Assembly (NCBI GenBank): GCA_018262455.1
Contig: JAGSPR010000139.1
Span: forward strand, 1 to 14,139
Direction: 5' to 3'
Source: Deltaproteobacteria bacterium
GTDB taxonomy: Bacteria > Myxococcota > Polyangia > Haliangiales > Haliangiaceae
Length of the DNA: 14,139 nucleotides
The position numbers and the translations under genes were made by a program. This document shows, in pieces, positions 1 through 7,525 of the stretch; the stretch's first letter is position 1; the number at the start of each line of letters is the position of its first letter. Under the pieces are notes generated by a model. It saw only the letters and a program-made list of their open reading frames with translations, was not told where the DNA came from and did not search any database.

Positions 1-124
1 CGACGAACACGAGCTCGAAGGTCTCGCCGATCGATTCGAGCACCGGGATGATCGCCGCGATGAACCCGGGGAGGTTGCGCTCCTCGTTGTAGGCGGGGGC
101 GACGATCGACAGCACCGGAGCCAT
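1..124 (-). CDS. Family 2 glycosyltransferase, N-terminal fragment
   Basis: Only the first 41 codons are in the window; the gene runs off the left edge. It starts at an ATG at 124 and reads MAPVLSIVAPAYNEERNLPG, then a helix and the start of a beta strand (ETFELVFV). The pattern hydrophobic strand - PAYNEE - NL is the nucleotide-sugar-binding opening of GT-A fold family 2 glycosyltransferases, notably the polyprenyl-phosphate hexose synthase (DPM1/ArnC-like) branch. Such enzymes move a sugar from a nucleotide donor to a lipid phosphate or a growing glycan on the cytoplasmic face of the membrane. An AAGGGGG stretch a few bases upstream (about 130-136) is a plausible ribosome binding site, unlike most other genes here. 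It is divergent from the gene at 196. The fold is secure from the motif; the exact substrate cannot be seen. Confidence 0.85.
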   Translation of the reverse strand, partial: MAPVLSIVAPAYNEERNLPGFIAAIIPVLESIGETFELVFV

Positions 125-154
125 GACGCCCCCTTCTAGCACGGGCGGCCCCCA

Positions 155-178
155 GGACGTGATGCGCGGCTCACGTCC
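155..178. promoter_or_regulatory. Perfect 8-bp inverted repeat between divergent genes (candidate operator)
   Basis: GGACGTGA (155-162) and TCACGTCC (171-178) are exact reverse complements separated by 8 nt, so half-site centres are 16 bp apart. The repeat fills the 71-bp space between the divergent starts at 124 and 196 and ends 4 bp before the TATACT box at 183-188. That is where a dimeric regulator would block or activate transcription. There is no T-run after it, so a terminator is unlikely. The regulator is unknown. Confidence 0.5.
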
Positions 179-182
179 CCGC

Positions 183-188
183 TATACT
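183..188 (+). promoter_or_regulatory. -10 box of the gene at 196
   Basis: TATACT matches the sigma-70 -10 consensus at five of six positions. It ends 7 nt before the ATG at 196, so transcription would begin at or next to the start codon. The -35 region is weak: TGATGC at 160-165 with a 17-bp spacer, overlapping the inverted repeat at 155-178. A weak -35 with an overlapping palindrome would fit regulator-dependent expression. Confidence 0.5.
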
Positions 189-195
189 GATCGCC

Positions 196-1452
<1,257 letters not shown>

Positions 1453-1487
1453 CGAACCGCGCGTCGTACGCATCACACCCCTAGCGG

Positions 1488-1516
1488 TTGTCCCCGGCGG
1501 GGTCTTTGGGTAAGAC
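1488..1516 (+). promoter_or_regulatory. Promoter of the first methyltransferase-membrane protein cassette
   Basis: TTGTCC (1488-1493), a 17-bp spacer and TAAGAC (1511-1516) form a sigma-70-like pair. The -10 ends 9 nt before the ATG at 1526, leaving almost no leader and no Shine-Dalgarno site. A small inverted repeat, GTCTT (1502-1506) and AAGAC (1512-1516), overlaps the -10 box. The core GGnTAAGACsG also occurs upstream of the second methyltransferase, at 4084-4094. Confidence 0.55.
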
Positions 1517-1525
1517 GGTCGCTCG

Positions 1526-2137
1526 ATGCTGACCGCCCTCAAGAATCTGCACCACAAGTACGTCTTCCAGCGTCGCATCGACGTGCTTGCGAAGGAGCTC
1601 GCCGCCCATGTCCCCGCGAACAGCAAGGTGCTCGACGTGGGGTGCGGCGACGGGACGATCAGCCAGCTCGTGATGGCCCAGCGCCCCGGGGTCACCTACG
1701 AGGGAATCGACATCATGGCGCGCCCCTCCTGCGCCATCCCGTTCAGGACCTTCGACGGGCTCCACATCCCACACGACGATGGATCGTTCGACGCCGTGCA
1801 GTTCGTCGATGTCCTGCACCACACCAACGAGATCGAGCCCCTCGTCGCGGATGCGGTTCGCGTCAGCAAGCGGTACGTGCTGATCAAGGACCATCTCTGG
1901 GAGAATCGGCTCGACTTCGAGACGCTCCGGTTCATGGACTGGGTCGGTAACGCGCCCCACGGCGTGAAGGTCATCTACAACTTCAAGAACGAGGAGTTCT
2001 GGCGTGACCTGTTCGATCGGCTCGGGCTCTCGATCGTGACGATGAACAAGCGCGTGCCGCTCTACCCGTTCCCGTTCAGCGCACTGTTCGGGCGGGGGCT
2101 CCACTTCGTGGCACTGCTCGAGAAGCGCTCGCGCTGA
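1526..2137 (+). CDS. Class I SAM-dependent methyltransferase (cassette 1)
   Basis: 203 residues with a canonical Rossmann methyltransferase motif I, VLDVGCGDG (residues 35-43), then an acidic strand end in YEGIDI (motif II) and DGSFDAVQFVDVLHH (motif IV, substrate side), as in Methyltransf_11 proteins. A basic N-terminal helix (LKNLHHKYVFQRR) and a hydrophobic C-terminal stretch (LYPFPFSALFGRGLHFVALLEK) could touch the membrane or a partner. It transfers a methyl group from S-adenosylmethionine to an acceptor that cannot be deduced; sugar or lipid acceptors are likely given the neighbourhood. Its TGA is separated by a single base from the ATG of the membrane protein at 2139, so the two are almost certainly translated together. 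The ATG is the first in frame and sits just after a -10-like box. Confidence 0.85.
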   Translation: MLTALKNLHHKYVFQRRIDVLAKELAAHVPANSKVLDVGCGDGTISQLVMAQRPGVTYEGIDIMARPSCAIPFRTFDGLHIPHDDGSFDAVQFVDVLHHTNEIEPLVADAVRVSKRYVLIKDHLWENRLDFETLRFMDWVGNAPHGVKVIYNFKNEEFWRDLFDRLGLSIVTMNKRVPLYPFPFSALFGRGLHFVALLEKRSR

Positions 2138-2138
2138 G

Positions 2139-3509
2139 ATGGAGGCCGTTCGCGAACGAGGACGTCGGATCGCTCGTTCGATCGCGCGCACGTCACCGCT
2201 CGCGATCCTCGTGATCGGCTGGCTCGGTCTCGTGCTCTACGCCTATCCCGGCTACATGAGCTACGACTCCGTGCTCCAGCTCCAGGAAGCCCGCGCGGAT
2301 GTCTACTCGAACTGGCACCCGCCGGCGATGGCGGAGCTGTGGCGGTTCGTCGAGTACGTGATCGCCGGCCCGTTCGGCATGCTCGTGCTCCAGAGCACCA
2401 GCTTCCTCGCCGGTGCTCACCTCCTGTTGCGACGCGCGATGGCTCCACGCGCAGCCGCGATCTGCGCGAGCTTGCTCCTGTGGTTCCCACCGGTCAGCAC
2501 GTCGATGGCCGTCATCTGGAAGGACTCGCAGATGATGGGGTATCTGCTGCTCGGGACGGCGCTCTTGCTCTCCGAGCGGCGGCCGGTTCGCCTCGTCGGA
2601 CTGCTCGTGCTCGCCGTGTCCACGGCGATGCGCCACAACGCCCTGACGATGACGTTTCCGATCGTGCTGCTGCTGTTCGTGTGGACGATCGGACACCGCG
2701 GCTGGAGGCGGTACGCGATCTCGCTGGCAGCGTGGATCGGGATCACCGGCTGCGCTCAGCTCGTCAATGTCGCGCTGACCACGAATGACCAGCACGTCTG
2801 GCATGGCAGCATCGCGCTCATCGATATCGTCGGCACGCTGCGCTACGCCGAACCGATGTCGGACGCCGAGCTGCGGCCCATCCTCGAGGGTACGCCGGTG
2901 GTCCCGAAGGACGGATTCCAGGCGGCGGCGAAGGCCGTGTATCGACCGGAGTTCATGTTCGACACGATGTGGGCGACCAACAAGTTCTTCGACGCTCCCA
3001 GCACGGATGCCCAGCGCGCCGCGGTCACACGCGCCTGGAAGTCGATCGTGCTCGAGCACAAGGGCGCATATCTGCGTTACCGGGCCGATGTCATGCGCAA
3101 GGTGCTCCAGCTGTCGCGCAAGCCGGTGCCGTCGAGCATCTATGTCTGGTTCACGGATATCCAGGACCCCGTCGGAAGCGCAGGTCGTCTCCAGCACAAC
3201 GCCTCGCGCAGCGCGTTCCAGATCCCACTGCAGACCCTCATGCTCAAGCTCGGAACCAGCTGGCTGTATCGGCCATACCTCTACCTGTTCATCCTGCTCG
3301 CGCTCGCTCCGCTGTGGATTCGCAACCGCGAGACCCTCGCGATCGCCCTGATGGGGATCTCGAGCGAGGCCGCGCTGTTCGTGCTGACGTCCACCCCCGA
3401 CTTTCGCTACTCGCTACCGCTCGTGATCAGCGCGATGCTCGTCGTGATGATCCTGATCGCGCGACGGAGCCGTCGAGCCCGCCCGGGGCTGGCCGCGTCC
3501 GAAGCGTGA
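2139..3509 (+). CDS. GT-C-like polytopic membrane protein, paralogue A
   Basis: 456 residues with about ten hydrophobic spans and a basic N-terminus. The first span (about 23-38) runs into the periplasmic motif YPGYMSYDSV with Asp43, followed by WHPP (59-62), KDS (128-130), RHNA (165-168) and a later DIVGTL. An acidic residue just after the first membrane helix is typical of GT-C fold transferases that use polyprenyl-phosphate-linked sugars. The YPG...D...HPP pattern recalls the DUF6020 family of uncharacterised membrane proteins. The role is inferred: transfer of a sugar to an exported glycan or lipid on the outer face of the inner membrane. Two paralogues lie at 4806-6236 (114 of 160 residues identical over the N-terminal part, my ungapped count) and 6057-7457. 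It starts one base after the methyltransferase at 1526-2137. The hydrophilic tail after the last span is about 16 residues, a useful reference for the longer tails of the paralogues. Confidence 0.82.
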   Translation: MEAVRERGRRIARSIARTSPLAILVIGWLGLVLYAYPGYMSYDSVLQLQEARADVYSNWHPPAMAELWRFVEYVIAGPFGMLVLQSTSFLAGAHLLLRRAMAPRAAAICASLLLWFPPVSTSMAVIWKDSQMMGYLLLGTALLLSERRPVRLVGLLVLAVSTAMRHNALTMTFPIVLLLFVWTIGHRGWRRYAISLAAWIGITGCAQLVNVALTTNDQHVWHGSIALIDIVGTLRYAEPMSDAELRPILEGTPVVPKDGFQAAAKAVYRPEFMFDTMWATNKFFDAPSTDAQRAAVTRAWKSIVLEHKGAYLRYRADVMRKVLQLSRKPVPSSIYVWFTDIQDPVGSAGRLQHNASRSAFQIPLQTLMLKLGTSWLYRPYLYLFILLALAPLWIRNRETLAIALMGISSEAALFVLTSTPDFRYSLPLVISAMLVVMILIARRSRRARPGLAASEA

Positions 3510-3517
3510 GCATCGCC

Positions 3518-3547
3518 TTGGCATCCGCAGCGCGGACCGTCTAGCCT
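3518..3547 (+). promoter_or_regulatory. Promoter of the Cys-repeat lipoprotein gene
   Basis: TTGGCA (3518-3523), an 18-bp spacer and TAGCCT (3542-3547) match four of six bases at each box. The -10 ends 6 nt before the ATG at 3554, so the mRNA would begin at the start codon. A GGGAG directly touching the ATG is too close to act as a Shine-Dalgarno site. The promoter fills most of the 44-bp gap after the stop at 3509, making this gene its own transcription unit. Confidence 0.55.
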
Positions 3548-3553
3548 CGGGAG

Positions 3554-4027
3554 ATGCGAACCTGGATCCTTGCTGTCGCGGTGGTGACGGCGGCGTGTGG
3601 CGGTGGCGGCGGTGGCGAGGCCACGGTGTGCATCCCGGAGGGCCCATACGAATGGCCCGCCGACTGCGACGTCGCGGATTGCCACAACGCGGGCACGTGT
3701 GACGTCACCTGCCCCATGGGCACGTCCTGCGACCGGCTCGATTGCAGCGGGGCTTCGCAATGCAGGCTCGATTGCCAGGATGGAACGACCTGCGGGCTCG
3801 CCGACTGTCGCGACACCGGCGACTGCTTCGTCGATTGCTGGCACAGCTCGACGTGCGAGGTCGACTGCACCGGTTCCGCGTTCTGCAGCGTGGAATGCAG
3901 CTTCGGCGCAGCGTGCCTGCTTCGCTGTGGCTCGTCGACCAGCTGCAAGTACGACGACTGCTCCGGTGGCTCGGGCCTCACGGACTGTGGCAATGGCGTG
4001 CTGGCTTGCAACCGCCCGTGTCCATGA
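3554..4027 (+). CDS. Small cysteine-repeat lipoprotein
   Basis: 157 residues with a lipoprotein signal (ILAVAVVTAAC, Cys15) followed by a glycine run linker. The mature part is a ladder of short units, about 10-11 residues each, of the form x-x-(D/E)-C-x(4-5)-C: DRLDCSGASQC, RLDCQDGTTC, GLADCRDTGDC, FVDCWHSSTC, EVDCTGSAFC, SVECSFGAAC, LLRCGSSTSC. I count 25 cysteines including the lipidated one. The regular spacing suggests a stacked solenoid or beta-helix-like fold held by disulfides, exposed at the cell surface or in the periplasm. It matches no enzyme I recognise. At the DNA level it is a degenerate tandem repeat of about 30-33 nt (recurring gaTTGC/gaCTGC). It lies between two glycan-type cassettes, but its own promoter means a functional link is not proven. 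Confidence 0.8.
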   Translation: MRTWILAVAVVTAACGGGGGGEATVCIPEGPYEWPADCDVADCHNAGTCDVTCPMGTSCDRLDCSGASQCRLDCQDGTTCGLADCRDTGDCFVDCWHSSTCEVDCTGSAFCSVECSFGAACLLRCGSSTSCKYDDCSGGSGLTDCGNGVLACNRPCP

Positions 4028-4053
4028 TCATGGCTTCACCCCGGATGTGCCCT

Positions 4054-4071
4054 GATGAGGTCTTGCTCATC
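4054..4071. promoter_or_regulatory. 6-bp inverted repeat over the -35 of the second cassette (candidate operator)
   Basis: GATGAG (4054-4059) and CTCATC (4066-4071) are exact reverse complements with a 6-nt spacer. The right arm covers most of the -35 box TTGCTC (4063-4068). No T-run follows, so it looks more like an operator than a terminator for the lipoprotein gene ending at 4027. The arms are short, so chance is possible. Confidence 0.3.
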
Positions 4072-4092
4072 CACGGCGAATGCGGATAAGAC
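4063..4092 (+). promoter_or_regulatory. Promoter of the second methyltransferase-membrane protein cassette
   Basis: TTGCTC (4063-4068), an 18-bp spacer and TAAGAC (4087-4092) precede the ATG at 4099 by 6 nt. The -10 context GGATAAGACCG parallels GGGTAAGACGG in front of the first cassette, and TTGCTC recurs as the -35 of the gene at 13924. No Shine-Dalgarno site is visible, in line with a leaderless mRNA. Confidence 0.55.
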
Positions 4093-4098
4093 CGCGAC

Positions 4099-4803
4099 AT
4101 GGTTTCCGGATTCCGCAAGGACCACGCGCCCACGACGTCGGCGAGTGGCTACTACGCGAACCAACCCAATCCGTTCAACCTCACGAGCCGCATCGCGATG
4201 CGCGAGCGGAAGAAGATGTACGAGCGGATGATGCGGACGATCGCGACGACGCCTGACACGACGGTGCTCGACGTCGGCGTCACCTCGGACCTGCGCCCCG
4301 AGTCCAACTTCTTCGAGAAGTGGTATCCGCACAAGAATCGCATCACCGCGACCGGCCTGGAAGACGCGTCGTTCCTGGAGGCGGAGTACCCGGGCCTCAA
4401 GTACGTCAAGTCCGATGGCACCACCCTGCCGTTCGAGGACCGCAAGTTCGATGTCGTCGTCTCGTTCGCGGTACTCGAGCACGTGGGAAGCCACGACAAG
4501 CAGCGGCAGTTCGTCCACGAGCTCTGCCGCGTCGGCAAGCGCGTCTATCTCACCACGCCGAACCGGTGGTTTCCGATCGAGTACCACACGGCCCTCCCGT
4601 TCCTGCACTGGATGTCGCCGCCGCGGTACCGCAAGCTCCTGAGATCGATCGGCCGGGACTTCTACGCCGACGAGAACCATCTCAACCTGCTTGGTGGTAG
4701 CGACGTGCGAGCGATGTTTCCATCGAATGCCAGGGTCAGCACCGATCACCACAGAATGTGCGGCTGGATCTCCCACCTCATCTTCACCGCTGAGATCATC
4801 TGA
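4099..4803 (+). CDS. Class I SAM-dependent methyltransferase (cassette 2), divergent motif I
   Basis: 234 residues. The fold is recognisable: TTVLDVG (54-60) as the first strand, ITATGLED as motif II with its acidic end, SDGTTLPFEDRKFDVVVSFA as the Methyltransf_11 motif before motif IV, then LEHVG and RVGKRVYLTTPNRWFP. Motif I is unusual: the usual GxGxG loop is replaced by GVTSDLRPESNFF, yet the rest is intact, so it may belong to a subfamily with its own SAM loop. Aromatic segments (WFPIEYHTALPFLHWM) suggest a lipid or glycan acceptor, which is inference. It is not an evident duplicate of the methyltransferase at 1526-2137. Only two bases separate its TGA from the ATG of the membrane protein at 4806, implying coupled translation. 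Confidence 0.82.
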   Translation: MVSGFRKDHAPTTSASGYYANQPNPFNLTSRIAMRERKKMYERMMRTIATTPDTTVLDVGVTSDLRPESNFFEKWYPHKNRITATGLEDASFLEAEYPGLKYVKSDGTTLPFEDRKFDVVVSFAVLEHVGSHDKQRQFVHELCRVGKRVYLTTPNRWFPIEYHTALPFLHWMSPPRYRKLLRSIGRDFYADENHLNLLGGSDVRAMFPSNARVSTDHHRMCGWISHLIFTAEII

Positions 4804-4805
4804 CG

Positions 4806-6236
4806 ATGGAACGCGCGTTCGCAGCCGGGATCCGGGTCTTCGCGCGCATCGCCGAGACGCTCGGGAACCTCAAGCCGTTCACGATCCTCGTGATCGGGTG
4901 GGCGGGGCTGCTCGTGTACGCATACCCCGGGTACATGAGCTACGACTCGGTCCTCCAGCTCACGGAGGGGCGAGCGGGCGTCTACACGGACTGGCACCCA
5001 CCGGCGATGGCGGCCCTGTGGCGTCTCGTCGATTCGGTGGTCCCTGGTCCGTTCGGCATGTTGCTGATCCAGAGCACCAGCTTCCTCGCCGGCGCGTTCC
5101 TGCTCATGCGCCGGGTCATGTCCGCGCGAGCCGCTGCAGCCTGCGCGGGTCTGCTGCTGTGGTTTCCCGCCGTCAGCAGCACCATGGCCGTGATCTGGAA
5201 GGACTCGCAGATGGCGGGCTTCTTGTTGCTCGGCATCGCGTTGATGCTGTCGGATCGTCGCCGCATCAAGCTCACCGGGCTCGGGTTCCTGCTCCTGGGT
5301 TCGATGATGCGCCACAACGCCTTCACGGCGACATTCCCCCCGGTCGTGCTGCTCTTCGTCTGGAGCGCAAACCACGGCTGGTTGAAGCGGCATGCGATCT
5401 CGATCGCGATCTGGCTGACGATCACGCTGTCGGCTCAGATCTTCAGCGGCATACTCACCGACAAGCCGCAGCACCTGTGGCACCGCAGCCTCGCGCTGAT
5501 CGACATCGTCGGCACGTTGAGTTATGCCGATCCGATTCCGGATGCAGAGCTGAATGCGATCTTCGAAGGCACGCCCATCGTGGCCAAGGATGACCTCCAG
5601 GCCAGGGCGCGCAGGGCCTACAACCCCGAGTGGGCCATGGATGTCGTGTGGTCCGAGCCCAGGCGACTGTTCACCGAGCCCACCACTGCCGAGCAACGCA
5701 ACGCGATCACTCGGGCCTGGAAGAAGATCGTGTTCGGCAACCCCGGCGCCTATCTGTCCTATCGGGCGGAGGTCTTCCGCACGTTGATCCAGCTCTCGGA
5801 CAAGCCCCTCGGGTCGGCGATCTACATCTGGTTCACGGACATCCAGGATCTCCAGGGCAGCGCGCAGCGCTTGGAGCACAATGCTTCCGCCAGCAAGATC
5901 CAGGCAGCGATGCAGGAGGGGATGGTCTGGCTCGGTACGACCTGGCTGTTCAAGCCGTACATGTACCTGTTCCTCGCGCTCGCGTTGCTGGTGTTCTGCC
6001 GGCGCGATCGCTACGTGTTCGCGCTGCTCGCGTCGGGGCTGACGAGCGAGGCCGCGCTATTCATCATCGGGCCGACGGCCGACTTCCGGTACTCGTTCTG
6101 GCTCGTGATCAGCACCGTGATGGTCTCGATGATCTTGATCGCGAAGCGCACCGGTGCCAGGCCTTCCAAGCAAGCGGATCGCCATCCCGATCAAGACGAC
6201 CACGATCATCCAGTGGTTGTATCGGAAGTCGGGTGA
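4806..6236 (+). CDS. GT-C-like polytopic membrane protein, paralogue B
   Basis: 476 residues, closely related to the protein at 2139-3509 along its length: YPGYMSYDSVLQL with Asp47, WHPP (63-66), IWKDSQM (KDS 132-134), MRHNA (RHN 169-171), ALIDIVGTL and IYIWFTDIQD are shared. The predicted role is the same: a membrane-embedded glycosyl transferase acting on a lipid-linked donor or acceptor, by analogy with GT-C proteins and the DUF6020-type layout. It is coupled to the methyltransferase two bases upstream. The last hydrophobic span ends at about residue 446; the remaining roughly 30 residues (TGARPSKQADRHPDQDDHDH and nine more) are hydrophilic, Asp/His-rich, and encoded antisense to the C-terminal coding region of the paralogue at 6057-7457. 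Its TGA (6234-6236) faces a TCA serine codon of that gene. The core is firm; the tail is probably run-on coding sequence. Confidence 0.82.
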   Translation: MERAFAAGIRVFARIAETLGNLKPFTILVIGWAGLLVYAYPGYMSYDSVLQLTEGRAGVYTDWHPPAMAALWRLVDSVVPGPFGMLLIQSTSFLAGAFLLMRRVMSARAAAACAGLLLWFPAVSSTMAVIWKDSQMAGFLLLGIALMLSDRRRIKLTGLGFLLLGSMMRHNAFTATFPPVVLLFVWSANHGWLKRHAISIAIWLTITLSAQIFSGILTDKPQHLWHRSLALIDIVGTLSYADPIPDAELNAIFEGTPIVAKDDLQARARRAYNPEWAMDVVWSEPRRLFTEPTTAEQRNAITRAWKKIVFGNPGAYLSYRAEVFRTLIQLSDKPLGSAIYIWFTDIQDLQGSAQRLEHNASASKIQAAMQEGMVWLGTTWLFKPYMYLFLALALLVFCRRDRYVFALLASGLTSEAALFIIGPTADFRYSFWLVISTVMVSMILIAKRTGARPSKQADRHPDQDDHDHPVVVSEVG

Positions 6237-7457
6237 CGGCGAGATCACGACCAACAGCGCGAGGTAGCCGAGCGCACTCACCAGGAGCGCGACGATCAGA
6301 CGGTCGCGGCGCATCACGATCCACAGCACGATCAGGAGCGCGCAGTAGAAGTAGGGCCGGAACGTCACCGAGGTCTTTGCGTACCTGACGAGGGTCTTCG
6401 AGAGTCTCCGCTGCACGACGTTGCGCTTGTGCGCGGGCTGGTACGTCCCCGCGAGCATCGACCGCTCGTGGTCTGTGCCATACACCGCGGTCCAGGGGGC
6501 ATCGGTGAAGCCCAGCATCTCGCGCATCATGTGGAAGCGATTCGCGACGTACGCACCCGGGTAGGCCTCGATCAGCTGCAACCAACCCGTCTTCACCCCA
6601 TCGCGCAGCTCGGGCGTATTCGGCTCGTCGAACAACCGGTCGTCGCCGTAGAGGAGCGTGCCCCACCACATGTTCGGGTCGTAGAGCGATCGCGCATGCG
6701 CCTGGATCTCGCGCGGGTGTGCGAAGCGAACGCCCGGAAGCAGCTCGTGGACCTCCGCATCCGTCAGATCGGGCGCGAAGTTCAACGTGGCCACGATGTC
6801 CATCGGCGCGACGCTGTAGTGGAACGGATGCATCGAGACGTCCGTCAACGCGGCGTTCGCGAGCATCGCGCACACCGTGAGCCCGACCCCGATGCCGGCG
6901 CCAGCGCCCCGCCTCGCCCACACCCCGCGCGTCGCGGGCCAGGGCGAGAGCATCGCGAGCAGGGGCACGACCACGGCGACCGCGTTGTGGCGAAGCCCCG
7001 CGGCGAGGGCGAACGCGACGAGCGCCGTGATCCTCGCCCAGCGTCGTTCGCTGGTGATCCCGGCGCATGCCACGAGCAAGGCGCCGCACATCAGCGAGTC
7101 CTTCACGATCACCGCCATCACGGTCAGCGACGGTGGCCAGGCGAAGATCACGAGTGTCGCGATCGCCGCACGCCACGGCGACAGGCTCCGCCGCAGCAGC
7201 ACGTGCAGTCCGACGAGGAACAGCGTGTTCTGCAGCAGGAACATCAACATCGCGCCCGGCACGATCCGATCGAACACGCCCCACAGCGCGGACATCACCG
7301 GCGGGTGCCAGTTCGAGAGCTGCCCCGCGCGCGCCTGGGCGAGCTGCTCCACCGAGTCCCACGCCATGTAGCCCGGGAACGCGTAGATCGAGATGATCAC
7401 GAGCCCGCTCGCGACCACGGCGAGTGTTCGCAGGAGCTCGGCACGCCGGACGGTCAC
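6057..7457 (-). CDS. GT-C-like polytopic membrane protein, paralogue C
   Basis: 466 residues from a GTG start at 7457. It keeps the family landmarks with more drift than A and B: FPGYMAWDSV with Asp34, NWHPP (50-53), KDS (119-121), RHNA (156-159), MDIVATL and PDFRYNHWM. About ten hydrophobic spans are expected. The inferred role is again transfer of a sugar from a lipid carrier outside the cytoplasm. Unlike A and B it has no methyltransferase partner; upstream on the same strand is the di-heme dehydrogenase-type lipoprotein ending at 7526. The last span ends near residue 430, and about 36 hydrophilic, His/Asp-rich residues follow (RDQDHRDHHGADHEPE within them), encoded opposite the last spans of paralogue B. 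Its TAG (6059-6057) faces a CTA leucine codon of B. The start fits a -10-like TACGTT 6 nt upstream. Confidence 0.82.
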   Translation of the reverse strand: MTVRRAELLRTLAVVASGLVIISIYAFPGYMAWDSVEQLAQARAGQLSNWHPPVMSALWGVFDRIVPGAMLMFLLQNTLFLVGLHVLLRRSLSPWRAAIATLVIFAWPPSLTVMAVIVKDSLMCGALLVACAGITSERRWARITALVAFALAAGLRHNAVAVVVPLLAMLSPWPATRGVWARRGAGAGIGVGLTVCAMLANAALTDVSMHPFHYSVAPMDIVATLNFAPDLTDAEVHELLPGVRFAHPREIQAHARSLYDPNMWWGTLLYGDDRLFDEPNTPELRDGVKTGWLQLIEAYPGAYVANRFHMMREMLGFTDAPWTAVYGTDHERSMLAGTYQPAHKRNVVQRRLSKTLVRYAKTSVTFRPYFYCALLIVLWIVMRRDRLIVALLVSALGYLALLVVISPSPDFRYNHWMIVVVLIGMAIRLLGRPGTGALRDQDHRDHHGADHEPERVPEVGRRPDDE

Positions 7458-7463
7458 CGCCGG

Positions 7464-7477
7464 AACGTATCAGCTGA
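7464..7477 (-). promoter_or_regulatory. Possible -10 box and palindrome upstream of paralogue C
   Basis: On the minus strand TACGTT (7469-7464) fits the TAnnnT core of a -10 box and ends 6 nt before the GTG at 7457. No convincing -35 is seen at 16-18 bp. A perfect 8-bp palindrome, TCAGCTGA (7470-7477), touches the box and could be a regulator site or chance. It lies in the 68-bp gap after the lipoprotein gene ending at 7526. Confidence 0.3.
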
Positions 7478-7525
7478 CGAACAGAGGCACGCGGGCCAGG
7501 GCGCCGAACCCGCCAGCTTGGGCAA

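Noticed and set aside
1492..1507. CCCC-GGC-GGGG followed by TCTTT as a terminator after the gene ending at 1452
   Set aside because: The stem is only 4 bp with a 3-nt loop, the T-run is broken, and it lies inside the spacer of the promoter for 1526.
3600..4020. Repeats in the Cys-rich gene considered as a CRISPR or intergenic repeat array
   Set aside because: The units are degenerate, have no unique spacers, and keep a single open frame with regular cysteines.
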